From an uncultured Pelagibacteraceae bacterium (lineage in GTDB: Bacteria > Pseudomonadota > Alphaproteobacteria > Pelagibacterales > Pelagibacteraceae), in the NCBI GenBank assembly GCA_902517745.1, contig CABYDS010000006.1, forward strand, positions 1 through 61,729: DNA of 61,729 nucleotides, given 5' to 3'. The position numbers were made by a program, and so were the translations under genes. Positions 60,068-61,729 of the stretch are shown here, in pieces. The stretch's first letter is position 1. Each line of letters opens with the position of its first letter. The notes under the pieces are model-generated. The model saw nothing but the letters and a program-made list of their open reading frames with translations, had not been told where the DNA came from and did no database searches.

Positions 60068-61456
60068 ATGAAAACAAGAAAAGAATTTGATAGTATTGGC
60101 AGCATAAATGTGCCGAATGATAAATATTGGGGTGCATCTACCCAGAGATCAAAAAAATTTTTTAATATTGGGAAAATATTGGTTCCATCTTCTATAATAA
60201 GATCTATTGCAATTATCAAGAGAAGTGCAGCAATTGTTCATCAAAAAGATAAGTTAATCTCTCCCAAAATTGCTAGGGCAATCATAAAAGCATCTAATGA
60301 AGTTATCAGTGGAAAAATGATTAACAATTTTCCATTAAAAGTTTGGCAAACTGGCTCAGGCACTCAGACTAATATGAATGTTAATGAAGTAATAGCAAAT
60401 AGAGCTATAGAAATTTTAAAAGGAAAAAAAGGATCAAAAAAACCTGTTCATCCAAATGATCATGTCAATAAATCTCAATCTACAAATGATGTTTTTCCTA
60501 CAGCAATGCATATATCAGTAGCAAATGAGACGCTTGAAAAACTTATACCTGGTTTAAAATTACTTGAAGCATCTCTAAAAAAGAAAAGTAAAGAATTTAA
60601 AAAAATTGTTAAAATTGGAAGGACACATCTTCAAGATGCGACCCCATTGTCACTTGGGCAAGAATTTTCAGGATATCACGCACAAGTAAATAAAAGTATA
60701 AATAGAATCAAATATTGTTTGGAAGATATTTACTTTTTAGCTCAAGGTGGAACTGCTGTTGGAACTGGAATAAATTCGAAAAAAAACTTTGATAAGAAGA
60801 TTGTTAATGAAATTAAAAAGTTTTGTAATATTAAATTCAAACCTGCTCCAAATAAATTTTCAGAATTAGCTGCTCATGATGCAATTGTTAACTTTTCTGG
60901 TTCTTTAAATTCATGTGCTGTTGCTTTAATGAAAATTTCTAATGATATAAGATTTTTAGGATCTGGACCAAGAGCAGGTTATGGAGAACTTTTATTGCCT
61001 GAGAATGAACCTGGATCTTCAATTATGCCTGGTAAAGTAAATCCAACACAATGTGAGGCTGTTACAATGGTTTGTGCAAAAGTTATAGGGAATCATACAG
61101 GTATAACAGTAGCTGGAAGTCATGGGCATTTTGAGTTAAATGTATTTAAACCTTTAATTGCATATAATATATTACAATCAATTGACCTTTTGGCAGATAG
61201 TGTAAAAAACTTTAGCTTATTTTGTGTCAGAGGAATTAAACCAAACAGAAAAAAAATCAAAGAGCACTTGGACAGTTCTTTGATGCTAGTAACTGCACTT
61301 GCGCCTAAAATTGGATACGATAATGCTGCAAAAATTGCAAAAAGGGCCTTAAAAAATAATACCAGATTAAAAGAAGAAGCAATTAAATCAGGACTAATAA
61401 AGGAAAGAGAGTACGATATATTAGTTAATCCTTCAGAAATGATTAAACCTAGTTAA
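60068..61456 (+). CDS. fumC: Fumarate hydratase, class II
   Basis: A 462-residue enzyme with TRKEFDSIGSINVPNDKYWG at the N-terminus, VWQTGSGTQTNMNVNEV near residue 96, HPNDHVNKSQSTNDVFPTAM, GRTHLQDATPLSLGQEFSG with the catalytic His, and the signature GSSIMPGKVNPTQCEA near residue 317. It is iron-free and oxygen-stable, converting fumarate to malate in the citric acid cycle. Its stop overlaps that of the next, convergent gene through TTAA. Confidence 0.97.
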   Translation: MKTRKEFDSIGSINVPNDKYWGASTQRSKKFFNIGKILVPSSIIRSIAIIKRSAAIVHQKDKLISPKIARAIIKASNEVISGKMINNFPLKVWQTGSGTQTNMNVNEVIANRAIEILKGKKGSKKPVHPNDHVNKSQSTNDVFPTAMHISVANETLEKLIPGLKLLEASLKKKSKEFKKIVKIGRTHLQDATPLSLGQEFSGYHAQVNKSINRIKYCLEDIYFLAQGGTAVGTGINSKKNFDKKIVNEIKKFCNIKFKPAPNKFSELAAHDAIVNFSGSLNSCAVALMKISNDIRFLGSGPRAGYGELLLPENEPGSSIMPGKVNPTQCEAVTMVCAKVIGNHTGITVAGSHGHFELNVFKPLIAYNILQSIDLLADSVKNFSLFCVRGIKPNRKKIKEHLDSSLMLVTALAPKIGYDNAAKIAKRALKNNTRLKEEAIKSGLIKEREYDILVNPSEMIKPS

Positions 61457-61729
61457 TCAATAATTTGTCTGATAGATGCTCTTAGATTTTGAATATTTTT
61501 GATAATAAACTTTTTATCTTCACTATTTTTGTTTTCTAAGTTGTTAATTCTTACATTTGAGATTGTGGTGTGACGATTACCAATGGATTTTTCTAAATCA
61601 AAGTAAATTCGATTTATATTTTTAACTTTGTTTGAACCGATCTGAAAAATTTTCGCAAATTCAATATAATTTTTAACATCAAGCACATTTTTTGAAAAAA
61701 ATATAATTTCACCTTGATTTTCAATGAAT
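61453..61729 (-). CDS. Unknown protein, C-terminal part (5' end outside window)
   Basis: The frame is open to the right window edge, so at least 91 residues are present and the gene continues beyond it. A GTG at 61686 is inside the frame and need not be the start. The visible part has FEIGSNKV-like FQIGSNKVKNI, SIGNRHTTISNVRINNLE and a helical charged end. NRHTTI recalls a DNA-binding helix of replication or regulatory proteins, but the match is too short to name a family. I do not recognise it. Confidence 0.55.
   Translation of the reverse strand, partial: FIENQGEIIFFSKNVLDVKNYIEFAKIFQIGSNKVKNINRIYFDLEKSIGNRHTTISNVRINNLENKNSEDKKFIIKNIQNLRASIRQIID

Noticed and set aside
61543-61600. NRHTTI segment of the partial gene at the right edge as a DnaA domain IV match
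   Set aside because: The resemblance covers only a few residues, the rest of the domain signature is missing, and the gene is cut by the window edge.

Overview
The window reads as a piece of a very compact, strongly AT-rich alphaproteobacterial chromosome, almost certainly SAR11 (Candidatus Pelagibacter-like). The evidence is the low G+C, the near absence of intergenic DNA, and the gene content: proteorhodopsin beside ferredoxin and ferredoxin reductase, gcvTHP behind a tandem glycine riboswitch, split 5-oxoprolinase, TRAP and DMT transporters, and NAD-dependent formate dehydrogenase. I see no insertion sequence, prophage, CRISPR array, tRNA or rRNA. No gap exceeds 300 bases; the longest (54955-55168, 24172-24362, 46371-46559) hold promoters, leaders or operators.

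Layout. 1-6.6 kb: end of gshB, DMT and MFS transporters, an NAD(P)-binding protein, a strongly signalled single-gene unit for a GYD protein, exported MsrB, Fe-superoxide dismutase and an exported dienelactone-hydrolase-like protein. 6.6-9.7 kb (minus): an operon of DMT transporter, glycine-amidinotransferase-like enzyme and threonine aldolase. 9.7-13.7 kb: IscU/SufU-like scaffold, HPP membrane protein, formate dehydrogenase, exported MsrA, a zinc-free MDR reductase and a 56-residue membrane protein. 13.7-16.1 kb: a DAO-type flavoprotein, TspO and an SDR. 16.1-24.3 kb (minus): gcvT-gcvH-gcvP, followed after 5 bases by a flavin oxidoreductase / DUF1365 / cyclopropane-synthase-like / DUF3833 lipid-modification cluster, possibly one seven-gene unit behind the riboswitch. 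24.4-28.1 kb: pxpBC plus a DMT transporter, divergent from pxpA plus a TPR protein. 28.1-31.7 kb: a TRAP transporter with an internal terminator, and a TerC protein. 31.7-38.2 kb (minus): psd, pssA, a glycosyltransferase, rlmE, guaB lacking CBS domains, a TPR protein, guaA, gloA. 38.2-46.4 kb: icd, alaS, recA, a TolC protein, a glycerate-kinase-like protein, a GFA protein and a cupin. 46.5-51.7 kb: umuDC, then a glycan-type group (glycoside hydrolase, GT2, a 34-residue ORF, GT39). 51.7-55.1 kb: dksA, GST, ferredoxin reductase, ferredoxin, proteorhodopsin. 55.2-61.7 kb: prpE, an SMR protein, a dihydroorotase-like enzyme, ygfZ, a MazG-like protein, fumC, and a partial unknown gene.

Themes. Glycine and one-carbon flow recurs: threonine aldolase makes glycine, the amidinotransferase may use it, the riboswitch-controlled cleavage system burns it, formate dehydrogenase oxidises formate, and a glycerate-kinase-like enzyme may serve the serine/glycerate side. 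Oxidative-damage repair recurs too (SOD, exported MsrA and MsrB, umuDC). The architecture is extreme: stop/start overlaps, convergent genes sharing TTAA or CTAG stops, and divergent spacers of 24-27 bases in which both -10 elements seem to overlap, implying leaderless mRNAs.

The most useful leads are the glycine riboswitch with a visible nine-base switching helix and its possible control of lipid genes, a shared LexA-type operator candidate before recA and umuD, the CBS-less IMP dehydrogenase, the amidinotransferase operon, and the terminator directly abutting the dctQ start codon.
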